NCBI GenBank assembly: GCA_902798425.1
Contig: CADBWR010000020.1
Coordinates: 1-40,980, forward strand
Direction: 5' to 3'
DNA: 40,980 bases
Origin: an uncultured Bacteroidales bacterium
Lineage (GTDB): Bacteria; Bacteroidota; Bacteroidia; Bacteroidales; Bacteroidaceae
Both the position numbers and the translations under genes were made by a program. The notes beneath the pieces are model-generated. The model worked only from the letters and a program-made list of their open reading frames with translations. It made no database searches and was not told where the DNA came from. Shown here one piece after another: positions 34,037-40,979 of this stretch (position 1 is its first letter; each line of letters starts with the position of its first letter).

Positions 34037-34417
34037 ATGGCAGACAAAACACGTTACTCGGATGAGGAACTCGAGGAGTTTCGCGAGATTATCAATGAAA
34101 AGCTGACTTTGGCTAAGCGCGACTATGACCAGATGATGCGTGTTCTGATGAATCAGGACTCTAACGATGTGGATGATACATCTCCTACGTATAAAGCGCT
34201 GGAAGAGGGTAGTGCTACTCAGTCTAAGGAAGAACTTATCTCGCTGGCTGCCCGTCAGCAGAAGTTTATCCAGGGCTTGAAGGCTGCGCTGACCCGCATC
34301 GAGAACAAGACATACGGTATTGACCGCATAACTGGTAAGCTCATCCCCAAGGAGCGCTTGCGCGCTGTTCCCCACGCTACGCTTAGTGTGGAGTCGAAAA
34401 TGGCCGGTAAGAAATAG
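34037..34417 (+). CDS. DksA/TraR-like protein without zinc-finger cysteines
   Basis: 126 residues. The N-terminal half is a helical hairpin (YSDEELEEFREIINEKLTLA) and the C-terminal part ends TYGIDRITGKLIPKERLRAVP, which aligns with the DksA/TraR zinc-finger region YGxCxxCGxxIxxxRL. Both cysteine pairs are absent (ID, IT, LSVES), and the whole protein contains no cysteine, so it cannot bind zinc the usual way. DksA proteins act in the RNA polymerase secondary channel with ppGpp. A similar role is possible but unproved. It sits between ileS and lspA in a run with 5- and 3-base gaps, an arrangement I associate with Bacteroidetes. Confidence 0.85.
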   Translation: MADKTRYSDEELEEFREIINEKLTLAKRDYDQMMRVLMNQDSNDVDDTSPTYKALEEGSATQSKEELISLAARQQKFIQGLKAALTRIENKTYGIDRITGKLIPKERLRAVPHATLSVESKMAGKK

Positions 34418-34420
34418 CTG

Positions 34421-35068
34421 ATGGACAGACAGCAGACAGCAAGGCGCGGCATGTTGGTCGCACTCATCGTAGTAGGTGTTCTGGTCATCGACCAGCTCAT
34501 CAAGATATGGGTGAAGACCAACATGACGCTTCACGAACAGATAGAAATATTGTCGTGGTTCAAGATTGTGTTTATCGAGAATAACGGCATGGCTTACGGC
34601 ATGGAGATAGGTTCGAAGCTGGTACTCAGCCTATTCCGTGTGGTGGCAATCAGTCTGTTGGGCTATTATCTGATAGGCCTGGTGAAGCGCCAGTCGCGTT
34701 GGGGCTATCTGGTCTGTTTGGCGATGATTTTCGCCGGCGCTGTGGGCAATCTGCTGGACTCTATGTTCTACGGATTGATTTTCAATGCATCCTCTGAGTT
34801 CTATACATCCTATTTCGTGCCCTTTGGCAGTGGCTATGCACCCTTCCTGATGGGTAAGGTCGTCGATATGTTTTATTTCCCGCTGATTGTTACTACTTGG
34901 CCCGACTGGGTTCCCGTGGTAGGTGGCAATCCTTACGTCTTCTTCAGTCCGGTATTCAACTTCGCCGATGCCTCTATCTCAGTGGGTGTCGTGCTGCTGT
35001 TGCTGTTCTATCGCAAGGAAATCAGCGAGATATCTTTTAAGAAAAAGTCTGACGCCCATGAAGCATAG
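34421..35068 (+). CDS. lspA: Lipoprotein signal peptidase (signal peptidase II)
   Basis: 215 residues with four membrane segments. The family motifs are visible: VLVIDQLIKIWVK in TM1, FIENNGMAYGM, then the first catalytic aspartate in GNLLDSMFYG and the second in VFNFADASISVG, followed by the last helix. LspA cleaves prolipoproteins before the lipid-modified cysteine in the inner membrane. It is longer than E. coli LspA (164 residues) because of a periplasmic stretch between the two aspartates (about residues 125-170), as is usual in Bacteroidetes. Its end overlaps the next lipoprotein gene by 11 bases. Confidence 0.95.
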   Translation: MDRQQTARRGMLVALIVVGVLVIDQLIKIWVKTNMTLHEQIEILSWFKIVFIENNGMAYGMEIGSKLVLSLFRVVAISLLGYYLIGLVKRQSRWGYLVCLAMIFAGAVGNLLDSMFYGLIFNASSEFYTSYFVPFGSGYAPFLMGKVVDMFYFPLIVTTWPDWVPVVGGNPYVFFSPVFNFADASISVGVVLLLLFYRKEISEISFKKKSDAHEA

Positions 35069-36026
35069 CATCCCTTTATTCCTATTGTTTGCTATGATGG
35101 TGGTGGGTTGTAAGCCCTCCGTACCATCCGAATACATCCAGCCAGACGACTTGGAGGATATCCTCTACGACTATCATGTGGCTGAGTCGATGGCACGTAA
35201 TGGAAATGGGATGGATGCCAACTATAACAGCACGGCATACTTTATGGCTGTGCTGGAGAAACACCACATCAGCGAGGCTGTCTTCGACTCATCGATGATT
35301 TACTACTATACACATGCTGAACGTCTGAAGACCATCTATTCCCATGTCAACGACCGCTTGGTCAATGATGCCAAGAAACTGGGTGCCTCTGTTGGTGACA
35401 TCAATCGTTATTCGCAGTATAATGAGACAGGCGATACTGCCAACATCTGGCGCAACGAAACTGCCGTCATGCTGCTTCCCAGGGCTACCAAGAACCGTTT
35501 TGACTTTGTCGTAAAGGCAGATTCCACCTTTAAGCTTGGTGACTCATTCATGTTCCAGTTCGTTTCTGAGTATATCTGGCAGGGAGGTTCGAAAGATGCC
35601 GTGGTCTGCATCAAGACAACATACGAGAAGGACAGCGTGCTGCAGTCTGTCAGTCATGTGTCTATCTCGGGTATAGCGCAATTGCGTATACCTTATAATA
35701 AGACACTGAAGATCAAAGAACTCCGTGGATTCATCTACATGCCTCAGTCTGACGAAGACCTGGAGTCTCGTCGCCTGATGTTTATCAGTCAGATACAGTT
35801 TATCAGATTCCATAACAAGGACATAGAAGAACAATATGAAAAAGAATCTGCTGCATCCTTCCAGACGGATAGCCTGCAACGAGTTAGTCCTTCCAGAGGG
35901 GCAGTGCAAGACACTATACGTGATAACTTTGGAACAGGGTTACGTAGTAAGAATGCACCCTTTAGACGGGGAGGAGCCTCAAACAGAGTGGTTACAGGGA
36001 CGGATAGAATTAAAAAAACAGAATGA
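35058..36026 (+). CDS. DUF4296 domain lipoprotein
   Basis: 322 residues. The signal peptide MKHSIPLFLLFAMMVVGC ends in a lipobox with Cys18. The mature N-terminal part begins with PSEYIQPDDLEDILYDYHVA, the start of the DUF4296 helical domain. The middle is beta-rich, and the last 65 residues are polar and low in recognisable pattern. That tail overlaps 191 bases of another reading frame (35836-36066), which looks coding, so the tail may be a late extension. The frame is open upstream to 34923 inside lspA, but the ATG at 35058 gives the signal peptide. Function unknown; a cell-envelope role is likely from its type and from the adjacent lspA. Confidence 0.82.
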   Translation: MKHSIPLFLLFAMMVVGCKPSVPSEYIQPDDLEDILYDYHVAESMARNGNGMDANYNSTAYFMAVLEKHHISEAVFDSSMIYYYTHAERLKTIYSHVNDRLVNDAKKLGASVGDINRYSQYNETGDTANIWRNETAVMLLPRATKNRFDFVVKADSTFKLGDSFMFQFVSEYIWQGGSKDAVVCIKTTYEKDSVLQSVSHVSISGIAQLRIPYNKTLKIKELRGFIYMPQSDEDLESRRLMFISQIQFIRFHNKDIEEQYEKESAASFQTDSLQRVSPSRGAVQDTIRDNFGTGLRSKNAPFRRGGASNRVVTGTDRIKKTE

Positions 36027-36066
36027 TGGCCTTCGGGCATATTATAAAGGAGAACCGCTAACTTAA
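35836..36066 (+). CDS. Small conserved-looking protein overlapping the DUF4296 gene
   Basis: 76 residues in the +1 frame relative to the DUF4296 gene, sharing 191 bases with it and continuing 40 bases past its stop. The translation (SRRIACNELVLPEGQCKTLY, GYVVRMHPLDGEEPQTEWL, GRIELKK) has the look of a short beta-strand-rich module, similar in feel to the first strands of amidohydrolases. It lies 11 bases before the nupG-like gene. I cannot name a family. Which of the two frames is under selection in the overlap cannot be told by eye; both may be real. Confidence 0.5.
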   Translation: MKKNLLHPSRRIACNELVLPEGQCKTLYVITLEQGYVVRMHPLDGEEPQTEWLQGRIELKKQNDGLRAYYKGEPLT

Positions 36067-36077
36067 AATAAAAGACT

Positions 36078-37406
36078 ATGAATACGAAAGTACGTTTAGC
36101 AATTATGAACTTCTTGGAGTTCGCTGTGTGGGGTGCTTATCTCACCTGTATGGGTAACTATCTTGTTTCTGCAGGATTGGGCGATAAGATTTCCTGGTTT
36201 TATGCTATTCAAGGTATCGTAAGTATCTTTATGCCAACCTTAATGGGTATTGTTGCTGATAAGTATATTCAGCCACAGCGTTTGTTGGGTCTCTGCCATC
36301 TGGTGGCAGGCGCCTTTATGATTGGCTGCTGGTGGATGGGAGAGCAGGCAGGCTTTGGTAACGAGTTGACTGACAAGTCGTTGTTTATCGCGCTCTATAC
36401 CTTAAGTGTTGCCTTCTTTATGCCTACTATCGCACTGACCAATACTGCTGCATTTGCTATTCTGAAGAAAAACGGCATGGATACAGTGAGGGATTTCCCT
36501 CCCATCCGTGTACTGGGAACAGTAGGTTTCATTGCCACCATGTGGTTTGTCAACTGCGCCTATGTCGATGATAGTGGATTTGGCTTTACGCTCGCAGAGA
36601 ATGATTTTAAGTTTCAATATACTTACATGCAGTTCTTTGTATCGGGAGTGCTGAGCGTTGTCCTTTTCGCATACTGCTTTACATTGCCTGAGTGTAAGTT
36701 AGAGAAGAAAGATGGCAAGGTCTCTCTGGTTGAGAGCCTGGGTTTTGATGCTTTCAAGCTCTTCAAGCGTCGCCAGATGGCACTGTTCTTTATCTTCTCA
36801 GCATTGTTGGGTATGTGTCTGCAGGTAACCAATGGCTTTGCAGGTCCTTTCATAACTCATTTTAAAGGTATGCCAGAGTTTGCCGACACCTTTGCTGCTA
36901 ACAATGCTACATTGTTGACGTCTATTTCGCAGATTAGTGAGGCATTGTGTATCTTGATGATACCTTTCTTCCTGAAGCGTTTCGGCATTAAGATTGTGAT
37001 GCTGATGTCTCTCTTTGCATGGGTTTTCCGTTTCGGATTCTTTGGTATTGGTAATCCTGCAATGCCTGGCGTGATTTTCTTCATCCTCTCTTGCGTCGTA
37101 TATGGTGTCGCCTTCGACTTCTTCAATGTTTCGGGCGGTATCTTCGTTGACCAGGAGTGTGACCCCAGTATCAAGGCTTCAGCGCAGGGATTGTTTATGA
37201 TGATGACCAATGGCCTGGGCGCTACTATTGGCACGCTGGCTGCTGGCGAGATTGTGAATAGTTATTGCCATCTGGAAAATGGATTCCTCGTAGGCGACTG
37301 GGAGAGTTGCTGGTTTATCTTTGCCTCATTTGCTCTGATAGTAGGTATTGCCTTTGCTATCGTCTTCAAACCTGAGAAGAAACCCATCACAGAAGTCAAA
37401 CATTAA
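36078..37406 (+). CDS. Nucleoside:H+ symporter family MFS transporter (NupG-like)
   Basis: 442 residues with about 12 membrane segments. The start (LAIMNFLEFAVWGAYLTCMG) and the segment KNGMDTVRDFPPIRVLGTVG match E. coli NupG/XapB closely in pattern, which places it in the nucleoside:H+ symporter branch of the MFS. It probably imports nucleosides; exact specificity is open. It follows the small overlapping gene by 11 bases. A 10-pair hairpin without a T-run stands between its stop and rsmE. Confidence 0.88.
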   Translation: MNTKVRLAIMNFLEFAVWGAYLTCMGNYLVSAGLGDKISWFYAIQGIVSIFMPTLMGIVADKYIQPQRLLGLCHLVAGAFMIGCWWMGEQAGFGNELTDKSLFIALYTLSVAFFMPTIALTNTAAFAILKKNGMDTVRDFPPIRVLGTVGFIATMWFVNCAYVDDSGFGFTLAENDFKFQYTYMQFFVSGVLSVVLFAYCFTLPECKLEKKDGKVSLVESLGFDAFKLFKRRQMALFFIFSALLGMCLQVTNGFAGPFITHFKGMPEFADTFAANNATLLTSISQISEALCILMIPFFLKRFGIKIVMLMSLFAWVFRFGFFGIGNPAMPGVIFFILSCVVYGVAFDFFNVSGGIFVDQECDPSIKASAQGLFMMMTNGLGATIGTLAAGEIVNSYCHLENGFLVGDWESCWFIFASFALIVGIAFAIVFKPEKKPITEVKH

Positions 37407-37414
37407 AACGATGC

Positions 37415-37439
37415 GGTGAGATGGTTTCCCCATCTCACC
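37415..37439. repeat. Perfect inverted repeat between nupG-like gene and rsmE
   Basis: GGTGAGATGG / CCATCTCACC around a TTTCC loop, followed by C7 rather than T's, so not a standard terminator. It could stabilise the upstream mRNA or modulate rsmE. Confidence 0.6.
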
Positions 37440-37454
37440 CCCCCAAACAGAGAT

Positions 37455-38174
37455 ATGAAAGAAGTCAGATTCTTCTACGTCCCCGATGCAGCCCATCAGA
37501 CAGCCTTGCCTGATGATGAGGCCACACATGCCTTGCGTGTGCTCCGCCTGCATGAGGGTGACGAGATGATGCTGATGGATGGCATAGGCAACTACTATCG
37601 TGCTGAGGTCACATTGGCGCATGGGCACCATTGTCAGTATGCCATCAAGGAGACGCTACCACAAGAGCCACAGTGGCAGGGACATGTCCATCTGGCCATA
37701 GCGCCCACTAAGATGATGGACCGCATGGAGTGGATGCTGGAGAAGGCTGTCGAGGTGGGTGTCGACGAAATCTCGTTCCTCGACTGTCAGTTCTCTGAAC
37801 GTAGCATTGTCAAGATGCCGCGTGCTGAAAAGATAGTCATCGCTGCTACCAAGCAGAGCCACAAGGCGTGGCTTACCACGCTCCACGAGATGACGCCCTT
37901 TGACACCTTTATCCGTCAACAGCACCCTCAGCGCAGGTATATCGCCCATTGCTACGAGGAGGTTCCCCGCACGTATCTCTTCGACGAGTTGCGCCAGCCT
38001 TCCACAGAGGCCGATGCCTTGGTACTTGTCGGACCCGAGGGCGACTTCTCTATCGACGAGGTACGCCGTGCTGTCGCTGCGGGCTTTGTCTCTGTCCATC
38101 TGGGTAAGAGTCGACTGCGCACAGAGACGGCAGGTCTTGCCGCCGTAATGATGATGCAGTTGTCAAAAGAATAA
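37455..38174 (+). CDS. rsmE: 16S rRNA (uracil1498-N3)-methyltransferase RsmE
   Basis: 239 residues, the usual RsmE length. An N-terminal PUA-like domain (VRFFYVPDAAHQ, DEATHALRVLRLHEGDEMML) is followed by a SPOUT domain with KMMDRMEWMLEKAVEVGVDE, KQSHKAW, LVGPEGDFSIDEV and the closing LGKSRLRTETAGLAAV, a family hallmark. It methylates U1498 of 16S rRNA in the 30S subunit. An in-frame GTG at 37416 would extend it through the hairpin; the ATG at 37455 (MKEVRFFY) matches family starts. Confidence 0.95.
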   Translation: MKEVRFFYVPDAAHQTALPDDEATHALRVLRLHEGDEMMLMDGIGNYYRAEVTLAHGHHCQYAIKETLPQEPQWQGHVHLAIAPTKMMDRMEWMLEKAVEVGVDEISFLDCQFSERSIVKMPRAEKIVIAATKQSHKAWLTTLHEMTPFDTFIRQQHPQRRYIAHCYEEVPRTYLFDELRQPSTEADALVLVGPEGDFSIDEVRRAVAAGFVSVHLGKSRLRTETAGLAAVMMMQLSKE

Positions 38175-38208
38175 TAAGGTAAGAACATCTAAATAACATA
38201 ATTACAAC

Positions 38209-39549
38209 ATGACTGACGAGAAAATCATGGCTACCATCAAACCCGATGGTGAGTATTGGCAGCCAGAAATTGAGAAAATGCCACGCGAGCAGCTCAGACA
38301 GCTCCAAGTAGAGAAACTAAAAGCGAGTATTGCCGTAGCCTTGAAGTCGCCGTTCTACAAGAAACGCCTTGGCGACTTGGGCATTACGCCGGATTCTATC
38401 CAGACTCCTGAGGATGTTCGCAAGATACCGTTTACCACTAAGCAGGACCTCCGTGAGAACTATCCCTTCGGACTTGTCGGTGGCAATATGGACGATGCTA
38501 TCCGCATCCACTCTACCAGTGGTACTACGGGGCATCCTACGGTAGTGACCTATTCTGAGCACGACATCTGCTCATGGGCCAACATGATTGCGCGCGATAT
38601 GTATATGGTAGGCTGTCGCAAGAGCGACGTCTTCCAGAACTCCAGCGGCTATGGCATGTTCACCGGCGGTCTTGGCTTCCAGCATGGCGCCGAGTGGCTG
38701 GGTGCTACGACAGTTCCTGCTGCCGCAGGAAACTCTAAACGTCAGATTATGTTTATCAAGGATTTTGGTACCACCTGTCTGCATGCTATTCCCTCTTACG
38801 CCATTCGCTTGGCAGAGGTCTTCCAGGAAGAAGGTGTAGACCCTCGTTCTACCAAGTTGCACACGCTGTTTATCGGTGCTGAGCCCCATACCGAAGAGCA
38901 ACGCCAGCGTATTGAGCGCCTCTTGGGTGTCAAGGCTTACAACTCTTTCGGCATGACGGAGATGAACGGTCCTGGTGTTGCCTTTGAGTGTAAGTATCAG
39001 TGTGGCATGCACCTGTGGGAAGACAACTACATCATCGAGATTGTCGACCCCGATACGCTGGAGCCTGTCCCCGATGGTGAGATAGGCGAGATGGTGCTGA
39101 CCACGCTTGATCGTACGATGATGCCTATTCTCCGCTACCGTACGCGCGACCTCACACGCATCATTCCCGGTGAGTGCCAGTGTGGTCGTACGCATCGCCG
39201 CATCGACCGTATCAAGGGACGTACCGACGATATGTTTATCATCAAGGGTGTCAATGTGTTCCCCATGCAGGTCGAGAAGATTCTCGTGCAGTATCCTGGC
39301 TTGGGCAGCAACTACCTCATCACGCTTGACACAGAGGATGATAATGATATTATGACTGTCGAGGTGGAACTCGATGGACTGAATACTGATGTCTATCCCG
39401 AATTGCAGAAGATGACGCGCGATATCCAGCGTGCCCTGAAGGATGAGATTCTGCTTACACCTCGTGTGAAACTTGTCAAGAAAGGTTCGCTGCCTGTCAG
39501 CGAGGGCAAAGCTGTGCGTGTCCACGACTTACGACCGGGTAGGGGATAA
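38209..39549 (+). CDS. paaK: Phenylacetate-CoA ligase family enzyme
   Basis: 446 residues, adenylate-forming enzyme of PaaK type. The P-loop is HSTSGTTGHPTVVTY near residues 102-116, followed by FNSFGMTE-like YNSFGMTEMNGPGVAFEC, YRTRDLTRI, GRTHRRIDRIKGRTDDMFII and a C-terminal lid with KGSLPVSEGKAVRV. It makes an aryl-CoA from phenylacetate or a related aryl acid with ATP. In gut anaerobes such genes often stand beside indolepyruvate:ferredoxin oxidoreductase genes and act in aromatic amino acid metabolism; that partner is not in this window. The gene starts 34 bases after rsmE; an alternative ATG is at 38227. Confidence 0.93.
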   Translation: MTDEKIMATIKPDGEYWQPEIEKMPREQLRQLQVEKLKASIAVALKSPFYKKRLGDLGITPDSIQTPEDVRKIPFTTKQDLRENYPFGLVGGNMDDAIRIHSTSGTTGHPTVVTYSEHDICSWANMIARDMYMVGCRKSDVFQNSSGYGMFTGGLGFQHGAEWLGATTVPAAAGNSKRQIMFIKDFGTTCLHAIPSYAIRLAEVFQEEGVDPRSTKLHTLFIGAEPHTEEQRQRIERLLGVKAYNSFGMTEMNGPGVAFECKYQCGMHLWEDNYIIEIVDPDTLEPVPDGEIGEMVLTTLDRTMMPILRYRTRDLTRIIPGECQCGRTHRRIDRIKGRTDDMFIIKGVNVFPMQVEKILVQYPGLGSNYLITLDTEDDNDIMTVEVELDGLNTDVYPELQKMTRDIQRALKDEILLTPRVKLVKKGSLPVSEGKAVRVHDLRPGRG

Positions 39550-39552
39550 AAT

Positions 39553-39579
39553 AATTGATAATTGAGAATTGGGAATGAG
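39553..39579. repeat. Heptamer array, unit AATTGAT/AATTGAG, between paaK and DUF3256
   Basis: AATTGAT, AATTGAG, AATTGGG, then AATGAG, which contains the DUF3256 start codon (ATG 39575). It fills the junction after the paaK stop. Confidence 0.8.
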
Positions 39580-40126
39580 ACAATTTCTTTTTTCAATGTT
39601 GCTGATGCTTGCCAACGGTGCTTTCGCTCAGATGAAGATGAGCGAGGCACTGAAGAGCATGCCCGACTCGTTGCTGACATACCTCAGCCAGAATAACCGG
39701 TTAGACTGCATAGACTTCCGTGAGGCCAATATGAAGGCAGAGGTGCGTAATGAGCTCGATGGCAAGAGCGAATTGCTGCAGCTCACCAACAACTATGCCT
39801 TCTTCCAACTGAGTGCGGCCTCTACGGTCGAGTTGGGACTGTTGGATGCTGATGGTCAACAGGTCATCTGCATGATTCAGACCTATGGCACAGATTTGCG
39901 AGAGAGTGTTGTGTCTTTCTTCAATACCTCTTGGCAGCAGTTGCCCACGGAACAGTTCCTTCCTGTCTCTTACAAACAGTCAGCTGTTCACTATGATGCT
40001 GAGCAGCTTGAACTGACAGTAGAGAGCAACAACTATATAGATCGTCCTGCCTTTGAAGAACAAAATGATACAGAAAAAGTGCAAACAAAGCTGAAATGGG
40101 TGGGCGATAAATTTAAGAAAAGTTAA
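39575..40126 (+). CDS. DUF3256 family secreted protein
   Basis: 183 residues with a signal peptide (MRQFLFSMLLMLANGAFAQ, cut after FAQ). The mature protein begins MKMSEALKSMPDSLLTYLSQ and continues NNRLDCIDFREANMKAEV, the start of DUF3256, a family I know only from Bacteroidetes and without known function. It is likely periplasmic. The frame extends to a TTG at 39569, but the ATG at 39575 gives the proper signal peptide. It follows paaK with only a heptamer array between them, and ends about 30 bases before the promoter-like site at 40153. Confidence 0.85.
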   Translation: MRQFLFSMLLMLANGAFAQMKMSEALKSMPDSLLTYLSQNNRLDCIDFREANMKAEVRNELDGKSELLQLTNNYAFFQLSAASTVELGLLDADGQQVICMIQTYGTDLRESVVSFFNTSWQQLPTEQFLPVSYKQSAVHYDAEQLELTVESNNYIDRPAFEEQNDTEKVQTKLKWVGDKFKKS

Positions 40127-40152
40127 AGATTGATACTAGAATACCTAAAAAA

Positions 40153-40184
40153 CTTGCAAATTATCGTAAAATGTCGTATTTTTG
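40153..40184 (+). promoter_or_regulatory. Promoter without a following gene (CTTG-N20-TATTTTTG)
   Basis: TATTTTTG at 40177-40184 is an exact -7 box, with CTTG at 40153-40156 and 20-base spacing. No plus-strand ORF of size lies downstream before convergent genes. Confidence 0.65.
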
Positions 40185-40189
40185 CAGAG

Positions 40190-40262
40190 TGTTTTTCATG
40201 GTATTAGATTATTAAGGTTAATTAAAAAGTTGATTGTCGTGAGACAATCAATTTTTTTTTGT
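40190..40262 (+). ncRNA. Candidate small RNA of about 70 bases
   Basis: The stretch lies between the promoter box at 40177-40184 and a strong intrinsic terminator at 40230-40262. It encodes only a five-codon ORF (MVLDY, 40198-40215). A short untranslated transcript is therefore predicted. No known RNA family is recognised. The start is estimated from the usual distance to the -7 box. Confidence 0.4.
40230..40262 (+). terminator. Strong intrinsic terminator
   Basis: Perfect 9-pair stem TTGATTGTC/GACAATCAA with GTGA tetraloop, followed by nine or more T's. A5 lies on the left flank. Confidence 0.9.
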
Positions 40263-40264
40263 TT

Positions 40265-40340
40265 TATCTCTTCACTCCCCTCGCCACTCTGGTAGAAGGG
40301 GGGGATGAGGCTTTTCTGGAGAGGTCGCGGTTGAGGTTAT
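40265..40340. repeat. Degraded G/C-rich palindromic element, intergenic
   Basis: CTCCCCTCGCC is paired, with mismatches, to AGAAGGGGGGGATGAGG and followed by CTGGAGAGGTCGCGG; composition and layout resemble the element in the dehydrogenase gene (21276-21346). No ORF. Together with the small-RNA candidate and the hairpin at 40347 it accounts for the gene-free stretch 40127-40410. Confidence 0.4.
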
Positions 40341-40346
40341 ACAGAG

Positions 40347-40375
40347 AAAGGGAACCCTTTCGGGCTCCCTTTTCT
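40347..40375. terminator. Hairpin terminator at the end of rplU-rpmA
   Basis: AAAGGGA-A-CCC paired with GGG-C-TCCCTTT around TTTC. The minus-strand side is followed by a T-rich tail (TTTCTCT), so it probably ends the ribosomal protein operon. Confidence 0.7.
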
Positions 40376-40410
40376 TGTTTGTTTGGAATAAATTATTTGT
40401 TTGTGTTCTC

Positions 40411-40674
40411 TTAGGCCTGAGCTTCAGGAATTACAGAAACATAACTCTTGTCGCGCTTTCCCTTGTGGAACTCTACGGTTCCATCAACCAGAGCATACAG
40501 AGTGTCGTCCTTACCCATAGCAACATTGTTACCTGCGTTGTGCTTAGAACCACGCTGGCGAACGATGATGTTGCCTGCCAGTACCTTCTGACCGCCAAAA
40601 ATCTTGATGCCCAGTCGCTGAGCTGCACTCTCGCGGCCGTTCTTAGAACTACCTACACCTTTCTTATGTGCCAT
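40411..40674 (-). CDS. rpmA: 50S ribosomal protein L27
   Basis: 87 residues, full-length bL27. The conserved N-terminal start [15 protein letters not shown] is followed by [32 protein letters not shown] and a short C-terminal strand region. The N-terminus starts directly with MAHKKG, without the cleaved extension seen in Firmicutes L27. L27 reaches the peptidyl-transferase centre. It follows rplU by 20 bases on the minus strand, the usual rplU-rpmA order. Confidence 0.98.
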   Translation of the reverse strand: MAHKKGVGSSKNGRESAAQRLGIKIFGGQKVLAGNIIVRQRGSKHNAGNNVAMGKDDTLYALVDGTVEFHKGKRDKSYVSVIPEAQA

Positions 40675-40694
40675 AATGTTGTTCCTCCTACGTT

Positions 40695-40979
40695 TTAAGC
40701 GATTACTGATTTAACTTCTACCTGGGTGTACTGCTGACGGTGACCGTTCTTCTTGCGAGAGTCCTTACGACGCTTCATCTTGAAGACGATGACCTTCTCA
40801 CCCTTAACGAGTGGGTTAACCACTTCGCATACTACCTTTGCACCATCTACGGTGGGTGCGCCTACCTGTACTGAACCTTCTTTGTCGACAAGCAGTACCT
40901 TGTCGAATTCAACAGTCTTACCGGCTTCCACATCTTTCATGTGGTTAACGAAGAGCTTCTTGCCCTCCTCAACCTTGAA
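40695..40979 (-). CDS. rplU: 50S ribosomal protein L21, 5'-truncated by window edge
   Basis: The last 94 codons of bL21 are present; the first eight or so lie beyond the window. The visible part begins [20 protein letters not shown], continues [20 protein letters not shown] and ends with the basic stretch [20 protein letters not shown], then VEVKSVIA. The frame is open through 40979 without a start, so the ATG at 40940 is an internal methionine. First gene of the rplU-rpmA operon. Confidence 0.97.
   Translation of the reverse strand, partial: FKVEEGKKLFVNHMKDVEAGKTVEFDKVLLVDKEGSVQVGAPTVDGAKVVCEVVNPLVKGEKVIVFKMKRRKDSRKKNGHRQQYTQVEVKSVIA

Noticed and set aside
34923-35057. N-terminal extension of the DUF4296 gene within lspA
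   Set aside because: It is out of frame within the lspA coding region; the ATG at 35058 gives a proper lipoprotein signal peptide.
38572-39525. 317-codon ORF on the minus strand
   Set aside because: Fully opposite paaK, whose motifs are clear; the antisense translation shows no domain.
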